From Oscarella lobularis (lineage: Eukaryota; Porifera; Homoscleromorpha; Homosclerophorida; Oscarellidae): 64,000 bases of DNA. The stretch covers positions 434,001 to 498,000 of the forward strand of contig NC_089179.1 of assembly GCF_947507565.1 (NCBI RefSeq), in the 5' to 3' direction. The position numbers were made by a program, and so were the translations under genes. The first letter of the stretch is position 1; every line of letters begins with the position of its first letter. The notes beneath the pieces were generated by a model, which saw only the letters and a program-made list of their open reading frames with translations, did not search any database and had not been told where the DNA came from. Below, piece by piece: positions 1 to 10,337 of the stretch.

Positions 1-1213
1 ACGACGACTGACCGAGTATTCGTTCGACGTGCAGCGCGATCTCCAACAACTCGAATGCGACGCACGTCAGCTCAAGGCGACTCTCGACGCCGAGCGCAAG
101 AGCCACGAAACGAAGCAGAATCGACTCAAGTCGTGCGCCAATGCGCTTCGCGACGAGAACGAGCGACTCCAGGAAGAATTAGCGAGTGTAAGTCATTTTC
201 CCGGGGAGGAGTACGTGCGCGGGCTGACAGCAGCGCGGGGGCGCGGTTTTCTTTGTTGCGCAGGTCGTCGACATGCAGAGACGCGATAAGGCGAGATTTC
301 AATGGCAAACGTTGGAATTGCAGCGCGCGGAGAAGGACGTCGACGAAATGCGTTCGGAATTGGAGACGCTGGAGAAAAATGTTTGTGATTGCGTGGGCGT
401 GGGAGTGCGAGGCATTTTGGAGGTGGTTCTCTTTAGAATGCGGATCTCCTTGAAGCCAAGTTGGCATTGGAGGAGGACTTAAGTGCGTGCGACGACGAAC
501 GCGATCGATTCTCTCGACGCGTTAAAGAGTTAGAGTCCCAGGTGGTCGAAGGTGGAGAGGAACGAGATGAGCATAGAGCTAAGGTGGCAGCATCGACGTC
601 ATTTTTCAATTGTAATAATTATTTGCTTCTGTAGATTTTGGCTCTCACTGTCGAGCTCAACGAGACTCGGCAAATGCGGAAGGAGTTGAATGAGAAGCTC
701 GACGAACAGATTCTTCAGGTTTGAATGACGGTCGGGTTTTAGTTATTTTTCTTTATGATTTTTTTGCGCTTAGAATTCGCTTTCCAAACTGGATTGCATT
801 GACGGATCTCTCAAGGCCGAAATAGAGCTGAGCTCCCTAGACGATAATGATGCGGCTCTGAGAGAGGAGAGGGACAGACTTAAAGAAACGTTGGTTCTTT
901 GTCATCAGGCACTGTAATACCTTACGTTTTATTTTAGAAATTTAACTCTGCAGAGTGAATTGGAGAATCTTGGGCAGGAAGTGAAGCAGATGGAATCTCA
1001 GTTATTAGTTGTAGTACAGCAGAAGCTTGACTTGACGCAACAGTTAGAAGCGTGGCAGGTCAGTTTTCAGATGGTTTGCACTAGCATTCTAGTTACCTTG
1101 ATTCATAGAATGATATGGCCTGTATGGTAAGAGAACAAGTGCGCAGACGACTTGACCAGCAATGTGGTCAAAAGAAAAGACGAAACTCCTCTGTCGGGAG
1201 AGAAAATCAATGA
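1..1213 (+). CDS. C-terminal part of a coiled-coil protein, possibly a BICD-related adaptor
   Basis: The gene enters from the left edge and ends at TGA 1211-1213. Exons read as <1-187, 264-380, 437-583, 635-718, 774-913, 938-1058 and 1109-1213, with short GT-AG introns; the donor at 914 is the least certain. The protein is almost entirely heptad-like coiled coil, rich in Glu, Lys, Leu and Gln, with no globular domain in view. The end of the coil (QQLEAWQNDM) followed by a basic tail resembles my recollection of the C-terminus of Bicaudal-D-related dynein adaptors. That match is from memory and weak. Other long coiled-coil proteins such as myosin-tail or golgin types remain possible. Nothing upstream is available to decide. 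Confidence 0.6.
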
Positions 1214-1463
1214 AATCGCTACTGATGGTATGTAAGCCGTTTTTATTTCATGTATTTATATTGCCAATACTTTCCAAAAACTCTTGGAATTTTTAGAACG
1301 TTTAATCTAGTAGACTTGCACGCCTTTGCGTTGCCAGCTTTCCAAGTGTATCCGAGTAGGGTAAACGGCTTTTTGTCGTTCTTGCTCAAAAAGCCGGTCA
1401 TCCTATAACATACGGGCATGTCCTAAATTCAATAGTTTTTGTTGTCCTTCGCTAACGAGAGCT

Positions 1464-1722
1464 CAGACGTCTCCTCACGTTCGTTTGTCGTCACGCCGAC
1501 AGTCCTATGGAAGGAGCTTGTTGTTGCTTTGCTGCCCGGTCTTCGCTCCGTTCTGGACCCCGGGAGAGGACCTCAGACGTCGGACTGAGTTTTACTCGTC
1601 TCCTCACGTTCGTTTGTCGTCGCTACGCCGACAGGCCTATGGAAGGAGCTTGTTGGCGCTCCACTTCTCGGTCTTCGCTCCGTTCTGGACCGCGGGACCT
1701 CAGACGTCGGACTGAATTTCAC
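1464..1722. repeat. tandem direct repeat, two long units plus a partial third
   Basis: Unit 1 (about 1464-1573) and unit 2 (about 1574-1700) share the order CAGACGTC, then CTCCTCACGTTCGTTTGTCG, then a CCTATGGAAGGAGCTTGTTG block, then GTCTTCGCTCCGTTCTGGAC. A third partial unit starts at 1701 with CAGACGTCGGACTGA. The units differ by small insertions near the middle, so the duplication is not brand new. No terminal inverted repeats or transposase fragment were seen beside them. Confidence 0.75.
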
Positions 1723-1952
1723 TCTGCATCGCGTTCTTATTGAATAGGCTTCGTTGGATCGTCGTTGGATCTTGCAGTGAGTTTTGGTAGAAGGGACTGC
1801 TGACGTCTTTCCTTAGGTGCACGGCTTTGCATTTCAACTCTGAGCCAAGCGTATGAAGAGGCTCTGCCACAGATGGAGCTTGTCTCGATGCCGTGCTAAA
1901 ATCCCTTGGAATCACGGTGGCGACCTCCTTGTTTCTGGATGGTCGGCAAATC

Positions 1953-2160
1953 CACTCCCAAGGGCCTCCGAGGCCAAGGAGGTTAAAGAGGCTTTACCTC
2001 TGTAGCAGGGGCCGATAGAGTTGGCCTCCCCACTATGGTGAGACGCGGTGGGTCACAATAGCGGTCCCCTTGGATAACATGGGTGGCGGACTCATATCCG
2101 AGGACGCTTCACTCCCAAGGCCATCTCCGAGGCCAATTGAGGATAAAGAGGCCGTACCCC
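1953..2160. repeat. diverged direct repeat pair
   Basis: About 1953-2000 and 2110-2160 share a pattern beginning CACTCCCAAGG and continuing through CCGAGGCCAA, GAGG, TAAAGAGGC and TACC, with scattered substitutions and a small insertion. The copies lie roughly 157 bases apart in the same orientation. They look like remnants of a repeat family rather than coding sequence. Confidence 0.55.
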
Positions 2161-2574
2161 GTGCCCCGTGGGTAAACCGAGGCTCCGGGCTCTGTCCACC
2201 AGGGAGCGTGGGTGAATCGCTCCCCCGATTTGAAGACGCCGAGAGGATGATATTTTTTGTTTTGTGCAACTTCCGGTTTATTTCCGGGTTTATTCAATAA
2301 ATTTCGAACACGACTCACGCCTTCTTGTTTCGTCGCGGCCTACCTAACAACGCGCATGACTAACACACTCGCGTGCGTGCTGTTCCCATGCACCCATGCA
2401 CTACAACTATAACTCAGCCATTACAGCTAGTCATATTTTTCTTCCTCTGGAAAGCGCCGCATGATCCTTATCCTTATCCTTCACGTGGGAAACCAAAAGT
2501 GACTTCCGTGGCCGTACAAAATAAAATCCTTTCTTTTTCTTGGACAACCGAACGTTGGAAAGAAGACGCCATGG

Positions 2575-2750
2575 CTTCTCTTTTGGTACGTTCAAGGCTC
2601 TGCAGCATGTCTTTTCTGCAGAGCCGCTTTTTCGTTGGATATCCAACCATTCATTAAACAGGCCACAGATTGTACCTGCCAAATAAAAATATGATAGATA
2701 ATGCACGAGATTTGACTATGATTCACCTGATTGAAGATCTTGCCAGCGTA
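2575..2750 (-). pseudogene. broken partial copy of TANGO2 (exon 4, its upstream intron and the edge of exon 3)
   Basis: On the minus strand this segment matches the functional TANGO2 gene about 2.5 kb away (about 5140-5310). Shared blocks include GCTTTTTCGTTGGAT, CCAACCATTCATT, ACAGGCCA, and TTTGACTATGATTCACCTGA followed by GAAGATCTTGC. The match crosses an exon-intron-exon boundary, so the copy arose from genomic DNA and not from a reverse-transcribed message. Similarity stops abruptly near 2746 inside what would be exon 3. The frame is interrupted and there is no start codon or neighbouring exon, so it cannot encode a TANGO2 protein. The original lies in the same orientation. Confidence 0.8.
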
Positions 2751-2821
2751 CAGCATCGTCTGAAGGCCGAGCTCGCCCCACCGCACCGAGCAGACCAAAA
2801 CCAACATTTCATTTCCGTCAC

Positions 2822-3458
2822 TCAAATTCCAAACATCTTGAGCGACCCCATGAACTGATTGGCCGGAGACGCGATTGACGACAGAATAACTTTGTCGTCC
2901 TCCGCTAGGCTACGCCGCCCACGCCGCCCACGCGCTTTGACAAAATGAAAATTGTCGCCGAACGTGGGGTCCGTCCGATGACGGATGGCGGACCTCGTAC
3001 GTGCCGTCGGGAATTTGGCGTTATTCTTTCCTCTCGTTCGTTCCCACCAGACACGGGTCAGATCGAACTCCTTTAGACGATGAGCGATCAAACGACCGAC
3101 GTTTGTCGCCGCGGCGACGTCGCTTGTCTTGTAGAAATGGCGCGCGAGGGCGCGCGAGCGTGTCGACGCTTCGGCGACGATTGTACCGCTTCGATGATTC
3201 ACTGTAGCCGTTGTGTGACGATTGCTTACGATTAGATTCAACCTAGAAGCACTGTCGCGATTAGAAAGGAGTCGATTTGTGCTCGTTTTCGACCTGTGGT
3301 AGTAGTCGCTCCTCGTTTTCTCCAGCGCGAAGCCGCGTTGCTTCGTTTCTAAAGCCGTTTGTTCGAGATTGCAAGGATTGCGCTTTTCGTGCTGTTGCTG
3401 GGCGAATCGGCGGCTGCAGAAGGACGAGAAGAGCGTCGTTCGACGCAACGTACGCCAT
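2822..3458 (-). CDS. MRPL18: mitochondrial large ribosomal subunit protein uL18m (MRPL18)
   Basis: A protein of the mitochondrial 39S ribosomal subunit, predicted to bind 5S-like or substituting RNA as other L18 family members do. Model: exons 3454-3458, 3294-3413 and 2822-3242 on the minus strand, 546 coding bases, 181 residues, close to the human length of 180 as I recall it. Diagnostic strings are KRNPCNLEQ, DYYHRLNLIV, the STR motif after IVAEA, and ARHFYKTSDVAAATNVGRL. The first coding exon supplies only Met and part of Ala before a 40-base intron with a strong pyrimidine tract. An upstream ATG at 3584 could add residues through a further 5' exon, so the N-terminus is uncertain. The C-terminal 50 residues are basic and diverge from the family, and an unrecognised last splice is possible. 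Confidence 0.82.
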
Positions 3459-3589
3459 TTTGAAATCAACTCTCTGAACACGTGCGAGCGAAAATGAAAG
3501 AACCGCGCCGTGCTTACTGTACTGTGTACTTGCCTTATACGAAGCGTAGATGTAGAGGGCTAAAGCTTCTTTTTTCTTCGCCATCTTGG

Positions 3590-3800
3590 CTGCGTCACGA
3601 GCGTGAAGCGTGATTTCTATAAAATGCTGACAGGGCTGCTGACAGGGCTTTTCTCAAACCGGTAATGAAACCGGTTTTGTTTGGCGCCTGTATTTTTTCG
3701 GACCAATCAGAGCGCTGGATTAGCCCCACGTGACTCCGACGAACCAATGAGCGCGGTGGGCGGAGCTACACGGTTCAAAAGCGAAGAGCACACCGATTCT
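3590..3800. promoter_or_regulatory. likely promoter region with two CCAAT boxes and a GC box
   Basis: Between MRPL18 (minus) and a possible plus-strand transcript lie CCAAT at 3703-3707 and 3744-3748 and a GC box-like GTGGGCGGAG at 3756-3765. A YY1-like CCATCTTGG sits at about 3582-3590, which often lies just inside 5' ends of ribosomal and mitochondrial protein genes. The spacing suits a divergent promoter, but no start site is experimentally known here. Confidence 0.45.
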
Positions 3801-4565
3801 CCTTCAGTTGCGGCCGAGGGTGGATGCGTCGCGGAGCAATCTGCGTCTCGTTCTTGACGGACTGGCTCGGGAGCTTTGGCAAAAGGCAAGTCTGGGTCGT
3901 TGGATCAGCGTGGCCCACGGTTTATCCGTGCCGGAGCCTGTAGGCAGGGCGAAGGGGGGCTTCGGCCTCGGTACACGCACTGAGCATAAAGATCGCCAAT
4001 GTCTTATTGTGCCAATAAGCACGACCACGCGCTAGGCTGAGTGTGGTACGGCTTAGAGGGGGTGTTCATTACGGTCTGGTTGCCGGCACTTTTCTCACCC
4101 GGCGGCACGATTAGACGGAGGATGATCTGGCTCAGGTGAATTCGACTCGGCATTGCACTGTCTTTCCTGTCGACTCCTACAAACAGAAGTCGGCCGTCTC
4201 CATCTCGCAAGCGCCGGTTCTTCTCAGCGGAAGACATACCGAAGCGTTTGGTACCACCGCGCCGGGGACTCGGTATCAGGGGCCGACTCTACATCCAGGC
4301 GGGTACTGATTGGGCTGGCCGAGGACGCCGCGACTCGCCCTAACTTTTTGGAACGGGTGGCCATTGCTTTGCGGTGGCTGCCTTGAGCTACGAAGCGTCC
4401 GAACCTCCCCGCGGTGTAGCTCGGGTAATGCTAATACGGACGCACAAAAAAGGTACGTAAAACGATTACTTGACAGCGAATGATCTTCTTTTTTTAGGTG
4501 TAAAGGCGTCGCTGACGAAAAAAAAAGATGGTGAATTCGAAGACTCGGACACCCTAGATGTGCAG
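3801..4565 (+). other. unresolved plus-strand transcribed-looking region
   Basis: The segment follows CCAAT and GC boxes and is GC-rich. It ends with a plausible acceptor (TTTTTTTAG, about 4497) and a terminal reading frame to TGA near 4566, with an acidic and Lys-rich tail ending LDVQ. A GC-type donor (AAG|GCAAGT, near 3879) and an open frame from about 3809 to 4035 are visible. I could not join these parts into a protein with known family similarity, and several frames stop early. A stem-loop (CTTATTG-TGC-CAATAAG, about 4002-4018) is present. It may be a non-coding RNA or a fast-evolving short protein; I assign no function. Confidence 0.3.
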
Positions 4566-4714
4566 TGAAGCGTGAGCGAAAAGCATTGTAGAATTAACTG
4601 TGTTTATTTTAATAGAACTTTGATTTTATTGCGTGTTTATTTTAAATAAAATTTTTGATTTTTACTGGGTCCAAACGCACTGTCGTGCATCATCGTGTCA
4701 AACAAGGCTCTTCT

Positions 4715-5848
4715 TTACGAATGCGCGGCCTTCTCTTGTAATTCAAACTCGTGCCTACGAATCTTCCATTTGCACTCACCAATAACAATAGGTTCCTCCA
4801 GAGTTTTTTCAACAAAAGTAATATGACCGTTCTTCTCAACCAAGATCACGGTAGTGGTCCTACAACCACACAGAAAGGCATTCAAAGTCCGTTCAGAAAT
4901 CATCAAGAAGAAAGCTCACCTTGTCCCATAGGCACTCTCTGGTTCGCCCTTTCTCTGCACACCCTTGATAAATAACGAACTGCTCCATTGCCTCCACTCT
5001 TTAGGAAAGAAGGCAGGAAGAGCGGGAATTTTATCATCAGGAAAATGACTAGAGATGTTCTGTGTAAGGCTGGCCAGAAGAAAAAAGCTTTACCTGGTCT
5101 CATCCGCTGCCAAGGCAAGCATCTGTTCAATTAGCTCATCTTTTGGTGCGTTCTTTTGAATGAGGTTTTGTAGCCTGTCTTTTCCGTAGAGGAGCTTTTT
5201 CGTTGGATGTTCCAACCATTCATTGCACAGGCCATAGCATGTACCTGTGTCAAATAAATCAAAATTTGATTATGCATGAAATTTGACTATGATTCACCTG
5301 ATCGAAGATCTTGCACCTTCTCAACGTCCTTGCAATTCGTGCAGTATGCCATTTCAACAGGTTTTCCAAGACTAAATCAAATGCATTTACTATTGGTACC
5401 TAGATTTCGTGATGAAAAAAAAACAAAATACCGTAGATCAGCCAGAACCAAGTTAAATCCGCCATAGTCACTTCCTTTGGCGGACAATTCCGCTGCAAAT
5501 TGACTGGGAGACGAATCGCCTTCCAAGTATTCCGCAACCAGCGTGCCTCTGCTCAGCTCCGAAATCTTGAGATCGGTGCGTAAATTCGTCACCGCAGCAA
5601 AACGGCCCGTTTTCGTAATACCGAGCCACGTTCCTCCTTTCAGGACATCTTTTCCTACGTTAGAGAACTGGTCGGTTATTGTCTCTTTGCTTCACGAACT
5701 ACCGGGCACCCGCTAGAACGGTTTCTCCTTCCCAGAAGTGCGCTGGCACGGCGGGACGCGCGAAAAATTCGTCTCGATTTGCCAGCAAGACAAATCGATA
5801 CGGCGACGCCTGCTCCGTGTCGTCGACCCTCCAGAAAATAACACACAT
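4715..5848 (-). CDS. TANGO2: TANGO2 homolog (NRDE family)
   Basis: Member of the TANGO2/NRDE family, linked in animals to Golgi organisation, lipid and haem handling and mitochondrial metabolism; the biochemical activity is still debated. Six exons: 5710-5848, 5432-5654, 5298-5371, 5094-5244, 4920-5069 and 4715-4859, giving 882 bases and 293 residues, near the human length. The N-terminus starts MCVIF and carries the name-giving NRDE motif in LLANRDEFFARP. Next come GGTWLGI, TNLRTD, GGFNLVLADL and TCYGLCNEWLEHP. The C-terminus TRTTTVILVEKNGHITF...RRHEFEL matches the family end. For exon 5 I chose the acceptor GGCCAG|CC at 5070 because the next AG breaks the frame. It is head to head with RNPC3. 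A damaged partial copy lies at 2575-2750. Confidence 0.93.
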
Positions 5849-5889
5849 TTGACGGGAGATAGAGTGAGGGAGCCCGGCTGTGGAAAAGC
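5849..5889. promoter_or_regulatory. 41-base divergent interval between TANGO2 and RNPC3 start codons
   Basis: Only 41 bases separate the ATG of TANGO2 (minus) from the ATG of RNPC3 (plus). Both 5' untranslated regions and the core promoters must either lie in this interval or overlap the opposite gene's first exon, unless an upstream non-coding exon is spliced on. No TATA box is visible. Confidence 0.6.
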
Positions 5890-7950
5890 ATGGCTGCGAA
5901 TATTTCTTCGAATTCGACGCTTCTCGTTCGACACTTACCAGCCGCGTTGACGCCAGACGAGAAGGAGGACTTTTTGAAATATTTCGGCGCTTCTCGAGTG
6001 ACCGTCATGCCGTCCAAAGGCGGACTGGTACGAGTTTTGCACGAGATCGTTCTCAAGGACTCGTCGAACGTATGGAATTTCTCTTCAGAAACACTGCGCA
6101 TTTGCAACGTTTGATAACGCCGCCGCAGCGAGCAAGGTTCGCGTCCTTTCGATCTGGTTTACTACCTTTATTGATGTGAGCATCTGTTCAGGCCTTGTCG
6201 AGACTCCACCAACTCGACGTTCTTGGCAGTCGACTCGTTGTCGAGCACTCGCGAAAGACGCACGATCGTCTCGTTGAACGAGAAGAGGGGAGACAGTGAG
6301 CCACGCCAATCAGAGTCTAAATTTTTGGAGATTTCTTTACTTGGTGGCCTTTAGAGGTTTTGTAGTGAAATGCAAGCATGAGGAAGCCAAGCCGGCTTCG
6401 TCTTCTTCACTCCCAAACGTTTCTACGACAGTCCAAAGAGAAGAAGCTGAACCGATTGCTCCTCAATTTGGGTACTGTACATTGCTCGTTTTTCTCTGAG
6501 ATTTTAATTTGATTTGAGTGCAGGATCAATTATTCCAAGCCAAGGAATCTTCACTATGCTTATCCGCCACCAACTGTCGACATTCTGCTAAATGTTATGC
6601 ACACGATGGCGTGCATCCCGAAGCTCTATGAACAAGTAGAGAAAGACAGATTTCTTATCACAGTAGATATACTAATAAAACCCTTTTCCTCGGAGGTGCT
6701 TCATTTGATGAATAAAATGAATCTTCCACCACCATTCGGTCCTCTCACAATCCCTCCACCGAACCTAGTAATAAGGAAAAAGTGCAGCAATGCCACCAAT
6801 GAGCGTCTCTGTGATATTTCTAGGGCCTGTTTCCGTCTCCTGCTGCCCCTGTCAACACCGTCCCAACAGAAAAGGCCAAGGACGATATGCTCGCTTCAGA
6901 CGAATCTGAAATGGAAGACGAAGCTGAAGCTGCATCGAAGGAATCAGCCTTACCCAAGCCTAGGTACAATAAAATTGGCAGCGATCTGTCTATCTGTCTT
7001 TACCTTCAAGAGCGAAACGAATTGTTCGCCTTTCCGCTGAATTGGCGCTGAGGCAACAGCTGCAGCCACCGGCTAAGAGACCTCGAACTAGCAGCGCATC
7101 GAATGCTCGAGACGTATTCGAAATCCCTTCCACGGCGAGAACTCCCCATTTGCATTAGCATGCAGCTAATTTCATATATAATTCTAGGTGAACAAAGCGC
7201 GTAATTTGCGCCTAGTTTTAGCTGCAACCCTCGAGGCGGCCCAATCCCGCTCAAACCCCTCGAGCGTCGAACAGGGATTCGGCTCGTTTGCTCCTCCTCT
7301 TGTAGCAAGAGTCGAGCAGACGGAAAACCCGGAAGACGATTTGTCTCAAATTGGAAAAATAACTGAAGCCGAATTAGCAGAGAACAGACTCCCCGCCGAC
7401 GGTACGTAACGTTCTCTAAAACACTTCAACTCTGCTACATGAAGTGTATCGCAGAATTCTCGCGACATTCTGCCTTTAAAAACTATTCACCCGGGGAGCC
7501 CACAGCGCGACTGTATGTGAAGAATTTATCCAAAAAAGCTACGGAGAAGGTAAGCATCCCCGGAGCACGCTATAAATCCTAATTCCTATATATAGAATTT
7601 AAAATACATATTTGCTCGATACGTTCAACTGGACTGTGAAGAAGACGTTTTCAGGTCTTGCACTACACTCTTATTATAATTTTTTCCTAACGAGTATTTT
7701 TAAGGTTTGACGTTCGATTAATGACTGAGGGTCGAATGAAAGGACAGGCGTTCGTCAATCTACCAAATGAGGAAGTAGCTAAGCAGGCAGTGAGAGAAAC
7801 AAACGGTTTCCTATTGCACGAGCGTCCTATGTGCGTTGTACGTATCCTATCTAGTGGCTACATGCTGACCTTTGTTGACGCGTTTTTTTCTAGCAATTTG
7901 CGCGATCAGCGAAGCTGAAGTCATCTAAGAAGACTGCAGAAAAAATATAG
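5890..7950 (+). CDS. RNPC3: U11/U12 snRNP 65K protein (RNPC3/RBM40), minor spliceosome
   Basis: Bridges U11 and U12 snRNPs in the minor spliceosome by binding U12 snRNA through its C-terminal RRM. Thirteen exons: 5890-6027, 6089-6136, 6192-6295, 6355-6471, 6524-6635, 6696-6767, 6824-6963, 7011-7113, 7188-7401, 7455-7549, 7596-7654, 7705-7837 and 7894-7950; 1,392 bases, 463 residues. RRM1 begins STLLVRHLPAALTPDEKEDF with KYFGA and AFATFDNAAAA. The middle holds VLHLMNKMNLPPPFGPLT, a signature of this family, then acidic and basic linkers. The extended RRM2 begins YSPGEPTARLYVKNLSKKAT and includes FDVRLMTEGRMKGQAFVNLP and QFARSAK. All introns appear to be GT-AG. Presence of this gene implies the organism keeps U12-type splicing. 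Confidence 0.95.
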
Positions 7951-7996
7951 CTGACTTTATACGATTAAGACGAAATAAAATTTTAATTTATTACCT

Positions 7997-10119
7997 TCAC
8001 TTCCAGTGGCTCTTGATCCAATTGCGATAGCTGGAAATGCGCGTATAGACGCCCGGGCCGTTGCCGCATCCAATACCCCAACTGACGATTCCAACGAGAT
8101 AGTAACGACCTGGTTTTCCGACCGGATTGCGTTTGTTGCGATCGTAGCAGACGAGCGGCCCGCCGCTATCTCCCCTGCACGCATCTTTTCGATCCGAGCC
8201 ACCGGCGCAGAGTTTACTATCCAATATTTCGACTTCTTCGCATCTCGATGACAAGCTTCTTAGAATGCTTTGGCAGTTGGTTGAATTGACGATTCCGAGC
8301 GACGCTTCCTGGAGCTTTGGCGAGCCGTACGAATTGTGCTGATCAGTCAAGCCCCATCCGCTGACTTTGCAGTTCTCCGTCGGGGTCCTCGAACTTCCGA
8401 GACAAACCGTTCCAATGCGACTAGTCGTGTAAACAGGTCGGTCAAGTTCGAGAACGGCGATGTCATTTATCGAAGGACAGTTTCTGCCAGACTCATACGC
8501 AAAATTAGGATGAGTGAAGATATTGGCGACGCCACGACACTCGACTCCCAACTCGTGCTTTTTCCCTCGATCTGTAAGACCGAGATGAACGTAAAGCCGC
8601 TCGGAGTCTATTAGATCTCCGTCGAAGTTAACGCAGTGAGCGGCGGTGAGCACGAAGCGCTTGTGCACCAAAACGCCGCCGCAGAAATTCTCGCCGTGAG
8701 GAGAGCCAATGACAACGTGCACGGTCCACGAGAAGTCTTCTATCGAGGCGTCCATCCCGTTGATGATTCTCTCGTTTCGGTTAAATCCTTTCACGTTGCA
8801 ATAGCACTTGGTGCACTCGCGCTCGCACGACGGCAACGAAGACGACGACGATTCTGACCAGACGCCGTTCAGCCGACAAACGTCTTTGCCGACGCCAGCC
8901 TTTGTTTGATTAAAATTGAGTCCACAGCCATATGTAATCTTGTCGCCCGTGTGAACGCCCGTCCTGTTGGTAATGACGACTCCTTCGGGGAGAGAACGGT
9001 GGAGACAATGGCTGCAATCCTCTGGAGTGGAGAAAGGCAATCAAACGAATCATTTATGTTGGGTTTTGTTCACTTACTCGCGCAAACGTCATCATCGTTT
9101 CTTTTAAATCCATCTCTGCACGTACAGGAAGCTTTGTTGCCCACTACGATGCACTTCTCGTGTACAGAACATTTCTTTTGCAAACAGGGATTCCCTACGT
9201 GTAGCAATGAACTCCTCCTGGGTAAAATAACTCCAGAAGAAAATTACTTACAAACGCATGATCTGTCTATCCTTTCGTATCCATCTTTGCAAGTGCACTC
9301 ATATTCGCCTCCCGCTTCCGTGCATATTTCCGTCGCGGGGCATTTCAACTTTTCACACGGATGCTCTATCGCAAAAGTTCCCCTCCATACATTCTGATAC
9401 CATATCAGTACGGAGACGTACTTTCTTCACACAATTCTCCTATATATCCTGATCGACATCGACATCGAAATCGATCGCCCACTATTGCACAGGCGCCTTT
9501 GTTGAGACAGGGATTCGGCTGACAGAGATCGCACGAAACTGTCGAGCACAAAATCATATATATGTACATACTGATTTTCTCTCCCAGTCTCACCTATCTT
9601 ATACTTCACCGCGAATCCGCTATACTGTCCTGTGGAGTCGGACCTGAAGTCGAGTCTCATGATAGATCCACTCGAAGTCAGATCGTCAGGTAGATCGGTT
9701 CCGCAGAATTCTCCCAAGAGCGTTTCCCCGTCGTAGACTCTGAGCCAGTCGTAGCACACGAAATCGGGGTTCTCGAGGGCGAAATGCGAGAAGCGCAGTC
9801 GAATTTTGCAACCAGCGTCGGCTCTGATCGTGTATTCGCAACGGCCGTTGGAAGGATACGTCTCCGGATGATTGGGCGACGAGATTCTTTTGCCGTTTAC
9901 TTGTAGGGTGCAGGTGCTTTGACGTCGCTCGCGAACGCCGCCGCCGCGCACCGTTAGAATCACTGAGAAGAAGCGATATGAGTGTTCTGTATCAGATACG
10001 AGACGTTTACCCACTGTAAAAGGCGGAAAACGAAAGAACGGTGATGGATAGTCGGCTAGAATGGAGAGAGAAAGCTCCTGCATCGCCGAGAGTTGCAATG
10101 CGACTCACCAGGGTTTCAT
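7997..10119 (-). CDS. secreted mosaic serine protease A (CUB-EGF-EGF-EGF-sushi-trypsin)
   Basis: Seven exons: 10109-10119, 10015-10055, 9962-9594, 9538-9422, 9365-9252, 9194-9078 and 9021-7997; 1,794 bases, 597 residues. A hydrophobic leader (MKPC...TVLSFSAFY) precedes a CUB domain (about residues 38-145) with the acidic LRVYDGE core. Three single-exon EGF modules follow, then one sushi/CCP module and a trypsin domain starting RIINGMDAS. Catalytic His (LTAAHC), Asp (INDIAVLEL) and Ser (GDSGGP) are intact. The residue at the S1 base is Asp (KDACRGDSGG), predicting cleavage after Arg or Lys. The order recalls MASP/C1r-type proteases but with one CUB and three EGFs, so it is not a strict ortholog. 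It is paired with a related gene just upstream. Confidence 0.88.
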
Positions 10120-10337
10120 CTTGATAGCGTTTGCTTAGGTAAACTTCGACGGGATATTTCGTGCGAGGAGGAACTCGGAGGGACCCCCGCCGCTTCCGCG
10201 TCCGCGTCAAGTCAAAAAGAAAAGCGTCTTTTATGCGCTACATCTATCTGCTCCACGAACAATCTGATACACAGATCGACATTTGCTCTAAATCCACGCA
10301 TGCGCAATGCCTACACTTGGACGCGGGAAAATGATGA

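Larger units (their letters stand above)
1214..2574. other. gene-poor, repeat-bearing intergenic stretch
   Basis: No exon with family similarity or a convincing chain of splice sites is visible here. The stretch holds two sets of direct repeats, annotated separately, and otherwise only short open frames that overlap one another on both strands. It is the longest gene-poor interval in the window, and its repeat content suggests local duplication or decayed mobile DNA. Confidence 0.5.

Noticed and set aside
4112-4140. GATCTGGCTC similar to the start of vertebrate 7SK RNA
   Set aside because: The match is about ten bases, with no further 7SK-like elements or Pol III terminator in place.
5060-5061. 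Acceptor ACACAG|AAC for TANGO2 exon 5
   Set aside because: Its phase does not continue the protein; the AG at 5070-5071 adds SLTQ and restores the family frame.
7840-7893. GTATCCTATCT as a U12-type donor in the last RNPC3 intron
   Set aside because: Using it breaks the frame into QFARSAK; the GTACGT donor five bases upstream gives the correct protein.
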